Position numbers and translations under genes: made by a program. Positions 1 to 13,500 of a DNA stretch of 63,384 bases are shown here, piece by piece. The stretch spans positions 1 to 63,384 of the forward strand of contig JABVXU010000324.1 of assembly GCA_013365365.1 (NCBI GenBank). The letters run 5' to 3'. Positions within the stretch are counted from its first letter, which is position 1, and each line of letters opens with the position of its first letter. Below the pieces are notes generated by a model. That model made no database searches. It worked only from the letters and a program-made list of their open reading frames with translations, and was not told the DNA's origin. Source of the stretch: Cruorifilaria tuberocauda (taxonomy: Eukaryota; Nematoda; Chromadorea; Rhabditida; Onchocercidae).

Positions 1-922
1 ATTGCCATGATTTATTTTCACTTTTATTTCTATTATTGCTATCGGTATTGACATCAATGATATCATTATATTCATTATTATTATTTATTATTATTATCGT
101 TGTTATTATTTTATACTATAATATTAATATCATTATTACTAGTTTAAAAGTATTACAACAAGATTGAAAAAATTGAATAAGCATATTAAATTAACCGTAA
201 TTAAGAAGGAATGTATGAGGAATGACTTTTTCAGCATATTGTATAAAGATAACGATGGACAGTAAATCACTGTAAAATTTAACAGTCTTCACTTGAAGTG
301 ATAATTTTGAAACTTATTCTTCCTAACTTATTTCAGCTTTAATTATTTTTTTCTTGCCTTCTTAATATTCGAAATCGTTATCGATTATTTCTTCCAGTTT
401 ATCATCTGATCTGATAACTTTTCCTAATTCCACTTACTTATACCATTTCTCTAACAGTACAATACGTTGAATTATAAAAACAAACATTATTACAATGAAT
501 TTACGTAAAAAAAGAAAAACAAAAGGAAAAAATGACACTGTTAACAACAAACAATCGAAAGCAATAATTTTCAGAAAGTTGAATATAATGATTTTATAAG
601 AGTAAACGTTCTGTTCTTTTACTCTAATTTTATTATCCAATCGTAATTTTTAGAGAATACAATTGAATTATTTATATGATATGAAAATGAAAATGAAATG
701 AAAATGAAATGAAAATGAAATGAAAATGAAATGAAAATGAAATGAAATGAAATGAAATGAAAGTATCAATTAAAAGGTAATTAAATTGAAATTTTAAAAA
801 TATTTTGTGCTTTTTTTAAGAAAAATGAATCAAAATCATATTTCACTTTACAGTTTATAACCTAAAAATTGAACTGCCTGAAAACAAAAAGAAAACAAAC
901 GGAAAAGAAATGCTTGAATTGC
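1..922. other. AT-rich flank downstream of the ZP gene
   Basis: No exon could be supported here. A TTTATT near 628 reads AATAAA on the minus strand and could be a distal poly(A) signal for the ZP gene. An 11-base GAAAATGAAAT minisatellite lies inside and is listed separately. Confidence 0.6.
681..762. repeat. 11-bp minisatellite (GAAAATGAAAT)n
   Basis: About seven units. The distal part decays to the 5-base unit GAAAT. It lies 3' of the ZP gene and is non-coding. Confidence 0.85.
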
Positions 923-3900
923 CTAATAACGATAAAACAACGCCATTTTTCGACTAGAAAGTCGGGAGTAAATGATTGTTGCCACTGCTATCGATACTGA
1001 TACTAATGAAAATGCTGAAAGAATCCACATACTTAGCATTGGTATGCATACGCCTTCTTCATGGCGATCGTTTAATAAACTTGATTTTGCCAACTGTTCC
1101 GGCAAATCTGTAATTACCAAACCGGAAACATGAATTCTGCTTAATGATAAGTAATAAATTTGATTTTGTAAGGAAGGAACGGAAATTCCGTGAATTATAA
1201 CTAATTAAGAGTTTAAATAAAAACTATTCTAATTGAATTAAATGAGGCGCAAATGTCCTACACATTGACATTATCGCTTATTATCCTCTTCCACTCATTG
1301 TTTATTTCGTTTTTCTTCTCTTTGTAAATTTATTTATTGAAAATTTTGTAAAATAGATCGTAATATAATAGAAGGAATAGATCGATTCAATTCTTTCGAT
1401 GAACAAGAAAAGATTACTCGTACGCGTGCACACGTACACGCACACGCACGTACATACGAAGTGATCAAAAAACTCCGAATTCCAGATTAAAAATTATTAA
1501 AGAAAAAGTATTCTAGAAGTAATGTTACTTACCAAATCCTTCTTCAAGAATTTTCAACTGTGGTGTTGCTACATCCAAGTCAACGATGTTATAATTATTT
1601 TCATGAATTGTTCGACGACCTCTTGTAGAATTCAATTCTCTAATAATTTCCATTCCAGAAGTTGCTGTGGTTATTGTTGTTGTTGTTGGTGTTGTTGTTG
1701 TTGTTGTTGTTGCTGTTGTTGTTGTTGTTGCTGTTGTCATTGTTGTTATTATTGTTGTTGTTGTTTCTGCTAATTCTGAGATTTTATTTGAAGTTCCCGT
1801 AATAGTAAGAACAATATCAGCAGTTGTTAAGGTTGGATCGTTTGTTTCACTGAACAAATTTTCTCCTTCACCAGAACCTATTAAATAAAAATAATTTTTC
1901 GTAGAATTTTTTAAATAACTTTAGCTAGAATTTATCACGATAATTTATCACGTTTATCACTATAATCATTGAAACAATTCAGAATGCAAACTTATTTCAT
2001 CGATTGATAATTCAAAAAAATTGGAATCAAAACTTTTTAAATTAAATTAAAAAAAATTTCCTTTATAGCTATTCTTTTCCAAAAATTACATTCTCATTTT
2101 TTCCTTACATTTACCAATCAATAATATATACATAAATACTATTATACTAATTATTTAGGTAATCATTACTTAATTACTCCTTAAGGTAAAAAAAAAGTAA
2201 ATTTGCAGAAAATGTAAAAAAAAATATTCAAAAATTTAATCAAATAATACTTTAATGATAGAAGTAAATAAGAAGTAAGTAGTAAAATAAACCTTCTAAT
2301 TCAGTAGCAAATTCGGTATTACTATCAATTTGTCCTTTTTGATATGATAAAAATTTATTTTGCCTTGAGATCGATTCGTTAGTTAGTTTAATAGTTGCAG
2401 TGACGTGATCGGTAAATGATGAAATTGATGGTAAAGTATCAGGAGTTATCGGAGTATCGGTGTTTGATGAATTTCCGGATGATGATGATGATGAAATTAC
2501 GGTATCCGGTGGAACTGTCTGAACGATTCGAACGGTATTTGACGTAGCTAACGGGCCAGCTGTTGTATACAAAAGTTGATCATTTTGTAGTTCTTCTTCA
2601 ATATGTTTCTCATCATCAATTGAATTTGTGCTGACGAGAATTTGATCGTTACAACGTGGTGGCTGTAAAAATTTATTTTTAATCAATATCAATCAATTTT
2701 AATCAATAAGGATTAAAATAGTTAATAATAATTATGTGAATATAAAAATAATCAATAATTTATCTAAGTTCAAAAATTCGTTATCAGAAAAACAATAGAA
2801 AAATATTCCATTTAGCATGGATTACAAAATATACTATTAAATAAGTATAAACTTGACAAAATAAATCTTGAATTTCACTTTCAGGAAGGGAAAAGAAAGA
2901 AAAAGGGAGAAAGAGAGAGAGAGAGAAAATACCGTCACATTGGTACAATAATCCCCTTTCTTAAAACATAATTTCACTTGACAGCTAAAATAAATTGATT
3001 CGCGATCCGGAAGATTTACAACGCTTGCTCCCTGCAAGTTATGAAAATTTAAAATTGCTTACAGTTTTATCATTTTAAGATTGATTTGGGATTTAGAGGA
3101 AAAACACAAATAGAATATGAACAAATTTATTACTCAGTAATTATTGACTAAGTAATTAGAAGTAAATAATTAGAAAATAAAACGATCAAGGAATGCATAG
3201 CTATTACACTGACCGCAAAACTACGAGTAAGTTCATTTGAATAGGTTAATTGTGGAATAATGAAATCATCTGTTGAACAGCTGCAAAATTTAAATTAATT
3301 TAAAATTTATTAAATTAATAAACAAAAAAAACATTTTAATTCTAGGAAATTGTACTTAAGAATATTGTAAGAAAATTTATTGAAATTTAAAAATTAATTA
3401 AAAAATTGACTGTCAACAAAATCTTATAATTACGCATTCAAATAATGCCTAATAATTTGGATGATATTTATAAATAATTTAATAAATTTAACGAAACGAT
3501 TAGAATTTAAATATTGCAAACCCATTTTCATTGATAACTTGATGCTCTCCACCTTGCCCATCCAGGATGTAGCAGCTATGAATAAGCATTGCATAAACAT
3601 CAGATGGACAATCCCAAACATGAAAGACAATATCACCCACTCGACCGTATCGTAATACCGGTCCATTCGGGGAATCTCGATGTAATGTATAGGAACATTG
3701 TGGCATTGCATGACCTGATTCAAGCATTGATGTTGTCAAATCGCTGAATAAAAGAAAGTAAATTATTTCAATTTTATTAAAAATTATAATTTCGAAATTT
3801 GAAATTAAAATTTTATTTTGCAAAGTCGAACAAAAAGAAAGAAAAAATTACAGCAATTGAAAAAGTTAGCTAAAAAAAGAAGCTTTTCAATAGCTATAGC

Positions 3901-6900
3901 AAACATAATTTATTTCCTTCTTCTATCATTTCCTAGTAAATTTTAACTTTTCAACTCGTAACCTTTGGAAATTAAACTGTAATCAATAAAATTTAAAAGA
4001 TTACAAAAAAAAGTTATTGTGGGAAATATTGAGTGATGAATGGATGAAACTATAAATTATAAGAGTATTTTAATGATTTCTTAGATGAGTGATAATTTAT
4101 GGTCGAATTAGAATTGAATAATTGAATCATTTTTGCTTTTAAAATAAAATGAAAAAAAAAAGATAGAAGAAAGAAAGAAAGAAAATGATAAGAAATGATA
4201 AGGAATCATCGATTTCGTTTTTTTTGATAAGTAAAAATAAATTATGAAATAAAATTTAACTTCTTTAAATATAAATTTTAATATTTGGAGACTTAAAAAA
4301 TAGGAAACAATGTTGTTACTTTTTATTGGTAATAAAATAAAGTTAATAATTTCTCAATCGTCGCATATTTTATTATAACTTTCCAATTCATTTTAATTGA
4401 ATATTAAAATGATGACCTTTTCTCCTCCCTTCCTATTTCATTTAAAATTTCAAGCAATGAATGTTAGTTATCAAGTAATTTAATATGAAATCATAGATCT
4501 AATTTCATCCCTCTCTTATTAAAAGCATATTCATTACTTTAAAATTCAAATAATTTAATTTTTTAATTTTACATTTAATTTATAATTTATAAATGAAAAA
4601 ATTTTTGCAAATGATTTTTTAGCATTTCAACTTATTTTTGAAATTTATAAGGTTTACTTAATAAAATTAAAATTTACTTTTATTTAGCAGAGAATTACAA
4701 TGTCTTTTTATGATTCTTATTATGATAATCCTTTTGTTTTTATTCCTAACCATCCCCGATCATTTATCTCGATCCCATCCCCGCCTTTTCGCGGAATACC
4801 ATTGCTTATTTTAGAATAATTCGAAAAAACATCATTCTTTTATATAAATATTTATTAAAATTGCTTTCATTTTTTCTATGGTTAATTGGATGATTTTTTT
4901 TGAGTTAGAATTAATTGCAAAATAAAACATTTTCAAATTCATTGTTTCAATAAATCTCTCTATCCGCCTGAACCCACAGGTACAACCTTTTTAAGCTTTT
5001 ATCTATTCGTTTTAACTGATAAGATAACTGATAATTTTTCTTATCAAAAAGTTGCAAATTCATACCTAACTTGTAATTCAGCATCAACTTCCTTATTCTC
5101 TTCCATATAGAAACACCGTACATTATAAGCTCGATCAACTTTTGTAATAAATAACTGTAATATTACGCTTGTTACTTTTTAGTCAAAGTTAAAAAGTTAA
5201 AAATCTTTAGATTAGTTAGAAAATTTTAATTTCAATTATTTGAAAATGAATTTTGAAATTTTACCGGATGAAGCTGTACAATAACTGTAAATGAATAAGC
5301 CATTCCACGTGGATTTACCTGCAAATGAAAATTTTTCAAATTACATAACTATTGAAATTTTGTTACCTTTCAGGTTTACTTATTTCATTTTTCCTATTTA
5401 CATTAAAATAAACTTACTTCACGTTTCCTATTCACGTTACATTGCTCGAAATGGAATGTTGCATGATTGGTTTGCTTGAAGTAACAACCATCCTTATGAA
5501 AATGACCTTTGGCAAAAATATATGATGGCATTTGTGATGCTGTCCTCACACGTACTGCTATAGTACCTTGTCCACATTCCACTTCCGGTTGATCTAAAAT
5601 TAATTCCGGATTTTTTTCTTTCAACAAATTCTGTCTAGCAAAAATGAAAAAATGATTTGTATTGAAATTTTATAAATGTTTTTTTTTTCTTTTACAGTCT
5701 TTAATAAGCTAATTCAATTTTTATTAAAGTCCAGTATCATTTTTTATTTCATTAACAGTCAAATTCTTCGCTACTTGTTGCAGCGAAAATTCCTAAAATT
5801 TAAAGATTTCACGAAAAAATATGACAGTAACTCTAATGATATAACTTAATAATCCCGAATAAATGATTAAAAATTTACAGAATTATGTTATAAAGATTAA
5901 TGCAAAATTTTTCAATTTTTTATTGCTTCCTTCATTCATTTTTGTCAAAAAAATTAAATTCGAAAATTAAATTTATACTTAAATACAAAATATAAAATAA
6001 AATTAAAAATGAATTAAATGGATTGATATTTGAGGTCGGCCATCTGCTGCCCCATTGGCGCAGTCGGTTAGCGCGTCGTACTTATAAGTGAGCGGAGAGA
6101 TGCGAAGGTCAGCAGTTCGAGCCTGCTATGGGGCAGAAGCGTCGTTTTGCAAAATACTGTTTATTCATATTTCAAATATATTAAAACGTATTATTAAGAC
6201 TTTTTAATCTCAATTCATTTTTATAAAAATTTCAACTTTAAAAATGAAAAAATCGAAATTTCAAGCTATTTCTATGGAATTTAATTGAAATAATTACAAG
6301 TAAATACCTAATTAGCTATACTAGTATTAACTGAATTAACGGTATTAACTAAAATATATTCCTTCCATAGTTTGAAAATTGAAAATTGGAATAATTTAAA
6401 TTTTGATATTTATTTAATGATAGTTATTGTTGCAGTCTTAATATATATACCTATTACAAAAATCTTTTCTAAATAATTTTTTAGAAAATGAAAATGATGG
6501 AAAATGAAAAATTGAATCTCAAATTTTAATCCATTTTTTTTTATTATTACTTCGATATCATACATCGTTGTGGTGGAATGCATGTGAAGGTCAGAATTGT
6601 TCCTTTAGCAAACAATTTGTAATCAATTCCAAAGAAGCTATAATTTTTCCATTCAAATTTTTTGTATGAAAAATAATTTTTTTTTAAACAATTTCAATCT
6701 AACCAATTTTTGTTGAATTTTTTTAATTTAAATTTACCAAAAATAGAAAAGGCATATTCAAATGCATTAAATGCTAAACAAATGATAGATTTTCTTTTTT
6801 CTTTTTTTTAAATTTGAATTTTTTTCCCTCGGGAACAAATACCTTTTTGAAAGGAAAATTGAATAATAAAAAAAAAATCAACTAAACGATCATTTCATGT

Positions 6901-7076
6901 CATTTGAAATAATCATTTTGAAATAGTAGAAATAGGTAGATGAGATAGAACGTTCAATACTTAATGAGCTATGAAGTTTGATAACCTTGAATTGAGTTAT
7001 CGAACACCAAAGCTGTTGTTCGCATACTCGTAACAATAACTGATATGATTACTGATGCAAATTGCGACGGTAACAT
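923..7076 (-). CDS. Cuticlin-like ZP-domain transmembrane protein
   Basis: Exons on the minus strand: 5418-5630, 5265-5318, 5066-5154, 3522-3743, 3214-3280, 2933-3031, 2293-2662, 1533-1877 and 923-1107. All phases agree and give 547 aa. A ZP module comes first: N-half with PEVECGQG, DGCYF and FEQCN, then NPRGMAYSF and TKVDRAYNVRCFY; C-half with WDCP, HSCY and NENGC. A Ser/Thr-rich stalk follows, partly encoded by a triplet repeat, then a furin-like RGRR, a membrane segment (MLSMWILSAFSLVSVSIAVA) and a short basic tail. This is the architecture of nematode cuticlins, which are matrix proteins of the cuticle. The likely first exon, 6986-7076, encodes a signal peptide ending in FDNSIQ, like the cuticlin mature N terminus. 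It ends in phase 1 while the next exon starts in phase 0, so a small exon or a different donor is missing. Family call is firm; the 5' end is not. Confidence 0.88.
1419..1458. repeat. Alternating purine-pyrimidine tract (CA/CG/TA)
   Basis: A short run of CGTACG, CGCACA and ACGTAC steps in the last intron of the ZP gene. It could adopt Z-DNA. No other function is visible. Confidence 0.6.
1667..1771 (-). repeat. Coding (ACA)n triplet repeat, poly-Thr stalk
   Basis: GTT/GTG triplets on the plus strand read ACA/ACC on the coding strand of the ZP gene. They give a Thr-rich stretch interrupted by Ala, Ile, Met and Pro, so it stays in frame and is probably O-glycosylated. Confidence 0.85.
6049..6135 (+). 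tRNA. tRNA-Ile(UAU) with a 13-nt intron
   Basis: The acceptor stem GCCCCAT (6049-6055) pairs with ATGGGGC (6128-6134), with discriminator A at 6135. The D stem is GCGC/GCGC, the anticodon stem TCGTA/TGCGA, and the T stem AGCAG/CTGCT around TTCGAGC. Anticodon TAT is at 6083-6085. The loop is 20 nt, so about 13 nt (roughly 6087-6099) is an intron at the canonical 37/38 position. tRNA-Ile(UAU) is known to carry an intron in C. elegans. The mature length of 74 nt is normal. It lies in the putative first intron of the ZP gene, on the opposite strand. Confidence 0.95.
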
Positions 7077-7401
7077 TTCTCTAAAAAATTAAAAATTTTC
7101 CTCTCTTTTTTTTTAATACCAACGATAAATTTTAAAATTGGAAAATAATTCGTTGCATGAATAAAATATGTTTAAATATTTAAATTCCTTTTCTCCTCCT
7201 AATATTCAAACTAGAAATTAAAATTTAAAATTTAAGTTGAGAGTTGAAATACTAGAAATAAAACGAAACTGATATTTATACATGTACTTAAATATTTAAT
7301 ATTTGATTCACCATATTAGTGAATATTGGTATATTAGTTTAAAATATTATCATTTTTTAAAATATCTATTCTTGGTTGTCTCTCTTATCAAAGGATTAAA
7401 T

Positions 7402-7545
7402 GATAACTGTATTGCAGTACGGTAATATTTTATAAAACGATAACTGTATTGCAGTACGGTAATATTTTACAAAATGATAACTGTATTGCAGTACGGTAAT
7501 ATTTCATAGAATGATAACTGTATTGTAGTACGGTAATATTTTATT
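7402..7545. repeat. 37-bp tandem repeat, four copies
   Basis: Units start at 7402, 7439, 7476 and 7513 and begin GATAACTGTATTGCAGTACG. The conserved core contains ACTG TATTG CAGT, a short inverted repeat. Only a few positions differ, mostly in the AT tail, and the fourth unit has TTGTAG for TTGCAG. Confidence 0.9.
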
Positions 7546-10500
7546 ACCAATTTTGGGATTTGATAATTTTTTTTTGCTACCGCTAGTATTTTTATTAAAT
7601 GCTTATGATATATCGCGTCCAAATCATTTCTATCTAGAGTTCAAGTGATGATTAAATTTATTTAAGGTCAAAAATCTGCCATTTATGAAAGTGATAACAA
7701 TGAGGAAAAATGAAATGGCAAATTGTTAATCTTTATTCTTTCACTAAAAGTGTGAAAAAAAATGAATAAAAAAAACAACTAAAGTGCACAAAATTCCAAT
7801 GGCCTATTTTAAAATTAATTAATTTAAAAACAATATCACTCATAGATAATATAGTTAAATTTCAATAACGGTAAGTGAAATTTTGAAATTAGGAGGAAGA
7901 ATTTAAGTAATTCATTCCTTCATTATCTGATATGCTATAATCATTTCATTGTTACACTTCTTATTTCTTTTATTACCTTTTCAAACTAAAGTAATTAAAG
8001 GAAATCTTTATCTTATTATCTTGTCGTACTTATTAGAATATTAATCCACCATCTTTAGTGTAATACGTCTTAGCACATTTTTACCCTGACGTGATTTACG
8101 TCTATTACATTTAGCTTTGAGCATACTAATTATACATTATAGTAAGTATTATATAGTAATCATCTTATCATTCTACTATTAATATGAGTTTGCATATGTC
8201 GAGTATATGAAAGATCAATTAATTGCAAAATATCCTTTATTAATTATTTTATTTCATTTCAAGTACTCGAGTAAACTTCAAGTATTCGATTAAATGATAC
8301 CAGAACAACTGTGGAAATCAAATAAATACTTTATGAATGTATGGCTGAAAATATAAATAATTGAAAATAAATGTAGAAGTCAATTAATTTCCAACATTAG
8401 AATGAATCTTCGTTATAAGCTTAAAAACTGAAAATTAAGATTTGACAAAATAAAATTTAAGAATATTTCTGCAAAATAAATTGAATGGAATTGAAAAAGT
8501 TAATAATAAGAGATGGATAAGAGTTAATAAGAAATGAATTATATCATATGTATATTATCAGTAAGTATCGAAATAACTATGAGCCAACATGGTAGTTGTA
8601 GAAAAATTTTTTAAGTTTTTCGAATTAAAATTAGTCGCAATTTAAGTTAATTTTTGACAAGGTTACTTGCTCTACCTTATTTTTTTCCTCCATCTTTCCC
8701 TTTCTCTTCCTCTCTGTCTCTCTTTTTTCAAAAATTGAAAACAGATTTTGCAACCTTGTACTATTTCAAATGTAACTTTATATTATACTTTAGATGGAAT
8801 GGCGGAAATTGATGTTAGTAAAAAGATGATGATTGAAAAGTGGAAATGAAATGGGAAAAAATGAGGTGAGAGAAATTGGTTTGAAAAAAAGCTAATTTAT
8901 GGAATTAGAAAAATTAAAATGTATTCAAGAATTAGTTAAAGGAAAAATTTTCTTTCATATTCTAGAAAATTTCACAATCGAAATTTAGTAATTAGACTAG
9001 CAAGGTAAAAGATTTCGTTCCTTTAAGAATTAAATTTCAAAAATTTTTAATTTAATTTTTTAATTTTCAAATTTACTTTCACCTTATACCTTAAAACCTT
9101 AAAAATTGTTTAATTTTTACCAAAAAATAAGAATACGGAAAATGCTGCAAACGGACAATCAAATTAACCGATTATTCGAAATCGAAATGTACTGAATAGG
9201 AATGATGCAATGTGATTGATCTGATGAGATATGCCATTATCAATCGAATATATCGATAAAAAAGAGAAGAAAAAGAGAGGAAGAGAAAAAAAGAAAAATG
9301 TCAAATTTTGTCCTTATCTTATTCTATTCATAGAAATCATTAATTATGAATATTCATTTCCGGAGCTATATCATAATACTATCTATTCCTCTTTCCTTTT
9401 TTTTTCCTATCTATACATTTCCGTTTTTTCGTTAACCTTAAAGGTCAAAAAACTTATCACCCTCCTCTCTCTCTTTCCTCTAATTCAAATATTTATTTTA
9501 GATTGTAACTGTAATTTATGCATAACAAATTAAAAATCACGATAAAAAATTATGATTTTTTTTTCATTAAAAATTTGCTATAAAAATAATCGCATTCTCA
9601 AAGGTCAAAGGTTTAAATATTACTTCATCATGTCAGGAAGAAAACAGGATGATTGTTTTTATAGCTGAAACTTTCACAAATTATTATTTTTTTTCATGTA
9701 TTCATGAAAATTAGCCTTTGTAGAGACATAAATGGAAAATATATTCAGCAATAATCATAAAGGTTGAAGGTCATCGAATGATAAATAATGTTTGTTCAGA
9801 TGTGAAAAATAATTCTATGAGTACTTTCCATTGTTTTCTATATTGGTTGAATATTACGAAGAATGATATTCATTTATAGGAAAGAATATTTTTCCACCAA
9901 TTTCCGTCAAACTATATCAGGTTAATTGTAATCTTTGATGTAGTGCCATATGACCTCTAGGTGGAATATTTGACCTTTTTAGAAGTATAATGAATAAAAG
10001 TGTGAAGTTTTTGTTGAAAGGAAAATGAAATAGTAGTTTTAAGGAAGAGAAAATATTGAAAAGACTGCGAGGAAGCGGGGGAGAATATTGAGAGAGCGGA
10101 ATGAGTGAACGATAATTTCGGTTTCGATGAGTTCATGTTAGGAATACCTGTAAAGAAAGGTCCGAACAATTAACCTTCAGATAAATGATTCTTAATGAGG
10201 GACAATAAAACACTAAAACGTCTCTTATAACAAAGAATTTCCATATCAATAAACCATCAAACAGTAACTTACTGTACTAAAATTATCAATCAAAAATATC
10301 AAAATATCATTAATCAATAAAATATTCTAAAAATATTTGATATGTTATTAAATCTTAATAACATAACATTTGACCTTTAAATAATATATTAATGCCAACT
10401 AGTTATTTCAAAAAAAAAAAAAGTATTAATTGTTAACTAACTACGACTTATATCATAAATTTAACTTACTTTACATTACCTTTACAAAGTAAAATTTCAA

Positions 10501-13500
10501 ATAATACTATAATCGAATTATGATTGATGATAATGGTGTAAAATTAATCGTCCTAATTTAAATTCTCTAAGATTGTTCATTGAACTTGAATGAAAATATT
10601 TGATAATAAATTAAGTAATCTTATTCGAATTATTATATTAAAAATATGGCTCTTAACTTAGATGAATAATTATTACGAATGAAATATTGCAAGATAATTA
10701 AACAGAAAAGTGTAAAATTCATTTTAAATACTTATTAAAGGTGATTATAAAGCAAATTGGTAGATTTATAAATATTTTAATTATAGTTGAAATTATTAAT
10801 TAATAAAATGAGATTATTATATCGTTTTATTTCAACATTTCGTTTTCTTAAATTTAATTTTTCACATTACTTTATTGTAAATATCTTCATTTTTAAAATT
10901 TTGAAACAACAAATTTTCAATTTCGTATTTCGATAATTAAATCTGAAATTATTTATTAGAAAAAAAATTCATTATTTGATAATTGCTCTATCGCATTTTT
11001 TCTAATAATTCATAATAAAAATAATAGTAATGATAATAAACAATAATAATTATGATAATAATATTACTGATAATAAAAGAGATCAATGATAAAACTAAAC
11101 AAATATCAAAAGTCAAATCTTTGATAATTCTATTAAGAAGAATATGAACTGTTAAATTTCCAAAAATGTAAAATTTCGATAAAGTAATTTGGCGCATACT
11201 ACGAAAAATTCTTTTCTTTTCAAAATCTTTTAGAAAAAAAATTGATTCTTCTCATTGAAATCCGAATGGTACTAAAAAAGAGAAAGGATGAAGGGAGAGG
11301 GAGAGAGAGAGAGGGAAAGAGAAAGAGAGAAGGAGGGAAAGGAAGAAATAAAGTTTCTTTCAAAATCATCGATGCGCAAATGATCATTCGAGGTGACAAA
11401 AACCTTCATGCAGTACTTTGTTGAATACATATTACAAGGTATTTCTTCTCATACTAACATTTTGCGCTCATCGATCTAGCAGTTTTTTCTGTTAAATTAA
11501 TACCTAATCAAATGAACACAGGTGTTTTCTTGCTTTCTGACTTTCACAATTCTTTGCTAACAGATATGATAAGATATGATAAGGATGAACAACAACAACA
11601 AAAAAAAACTTTTCAGAAAAGAATAAAGTTTCAATTATAACTCTAATAAATCTCTAACTTTGTAACAAAAAAAAAAATAATGAAATTATGAGTTTACAAA
11701 AAAACAAAGAGAAAGAGAGAGAAGAGAAAATTATAAATGCTAAAAATAAAAGTTAAATATAACGAATATTGAAATAATGAATTTAAGGTTAAGAATAAAT
11801 GAGTGAAATGAAAATCCAATATTATTTAATATTTAAAATATTTTAAAACAAGAAATAATACAATTTTTCATATTTGATTTAATCGTTAAAATAAATTGAA
11901 AATTCAAATCGAAAATTGTAAATGAGAAGTTAAAAGTTGTTGAAACGATGAAAAGTAATAACAACAACAATAGCAATACGTTGAAGTGGAAAATGACAAA
12001 ACATACTTTTCAAATATTATCATTTAATTGTAATCTAATTTAAATTTGTATTTATAAAATTTTATTACATTCTTACGAATATGAATGATTTAGAGAGAAG
12101 GAAGAGGAGTAAAACTAACACCCACAAATAAAGCCAATATCAATAATGACCATGATCAGATTGTACCGATCAAGATGAAATGATGAAAGGATTGATTGAA
12201 GGACTGAACGAAGGCGTATTCTCGAGGAGTAAGAAAAAGACGAAGACGAAGGAGAGGAAAGGTGAATTGGAAGGAAGGAAGAGGTAGAAGGAAAATGATA
12301 GTCTTGAGATATTCAATAATTATTATTATGCGATGTATATGTATATATACATATATTTTCCTCATGGTACTATCTTTTATACCAATTTGATTAAAACCTT
12401 TTTCATTTATCCTTCAATTCACTCAGAAATTAAAAAATCACATTCCTATATTATCAAAATTATCAACTGAATTGATATAATCAAATGTAATCGTTTTAAG
12501 AAGAAAAATTAGAGGGAAATTTAAGTTATTGAAATAAAAAGTATATTTGGATTAATTAAAATTAAATTTTAGATAAATTAAATCTACGGCTAATTGTTTT
12601 TACTAGCTATTGAACAGGTGAAATAATTAATTGGAACAAAGATATTGAGTAGAAATGATTTGAAGATGATTATATTATTTTAATTTTAAAACTTCATGAA
12701 ATATGTCATTCCAAGTTCTAAAATTATGAAAGAGTCAAAAAGTGAGATAAAAAAGGTCGAGGAAAATTTAAATCATTTTGAAATAATTAAAATTTAATTG
12801 AAAGAATTTAGGAATTAGAGGAATAAAAGGATGAGGAATTGTTGATGTTTGTAATATTTTTGATTTTTTTAAAATTTAAAAAAAAATTTTTTAAAAAAAA
12901 AAATTAAAATTCATACTTTGTAATTTTTATTCGTAACTTTTTACTTTATTCTTTTCTTTTAAACTCAGCATATAGCAAACTTTACATTTTTTAATGATTC
13001 CAATAGAACAATTAAATCTGTACTTTATAAATTGAATGATAATTAATTTCCTAAGTTAAGATTATTTGTTATTTATAAATCTAAATATATCATTTCTCTT
13101 TTTCTTTGAAATTACTGCAAATTATTTGGAATTTTTACTTTTTAAATAACAATTTGATGAATTATTTGATTGAGAGAATTAAGAAAAGTAAAAAGTTTTT
13201 CGCAGTAATAATAACTTTTTCACTCTTTTTATGACATTCTTTACATCGTTTACTAATACTATAAAATAATTTTTATTCCGAAATTTCAAATTAAAATTTT
13301 TTTTCTTTGCAATAAAAATTATAAAAATTAAATGAAAAATTATTGAAATTTACGAAGAGAAATTAGAGAAATTTCATTGAAATGAAAATTATTGCTATGC
13401 TTCGCTTGCAAAATTATAATAATTGAATAATTTTTTAATTAATTTTATTAGGAAAATTATTTTTCGAAAATTAGCACTGAATGAGAAAATGTAAAGAATG

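Noticed and set aside
6545..6600. Extra ZP exon (minus-strand FAKGTILTFTCIPP frame)
   Set aside because: Its acceptor and donor phases lead to a stop and cannot link exons 1 and 2.
7402..7545. CRISPR-like array
   Set aside because: Head-to-tail 37-bp units without unique spacers, in a eukaryotic genome.
9231..9533. 100-codon plus-strand frame
   Set aside because: Lys/Glu then Phe/Leu/Ile-rich composition typical of AT-rich chance frames; no splice partners.
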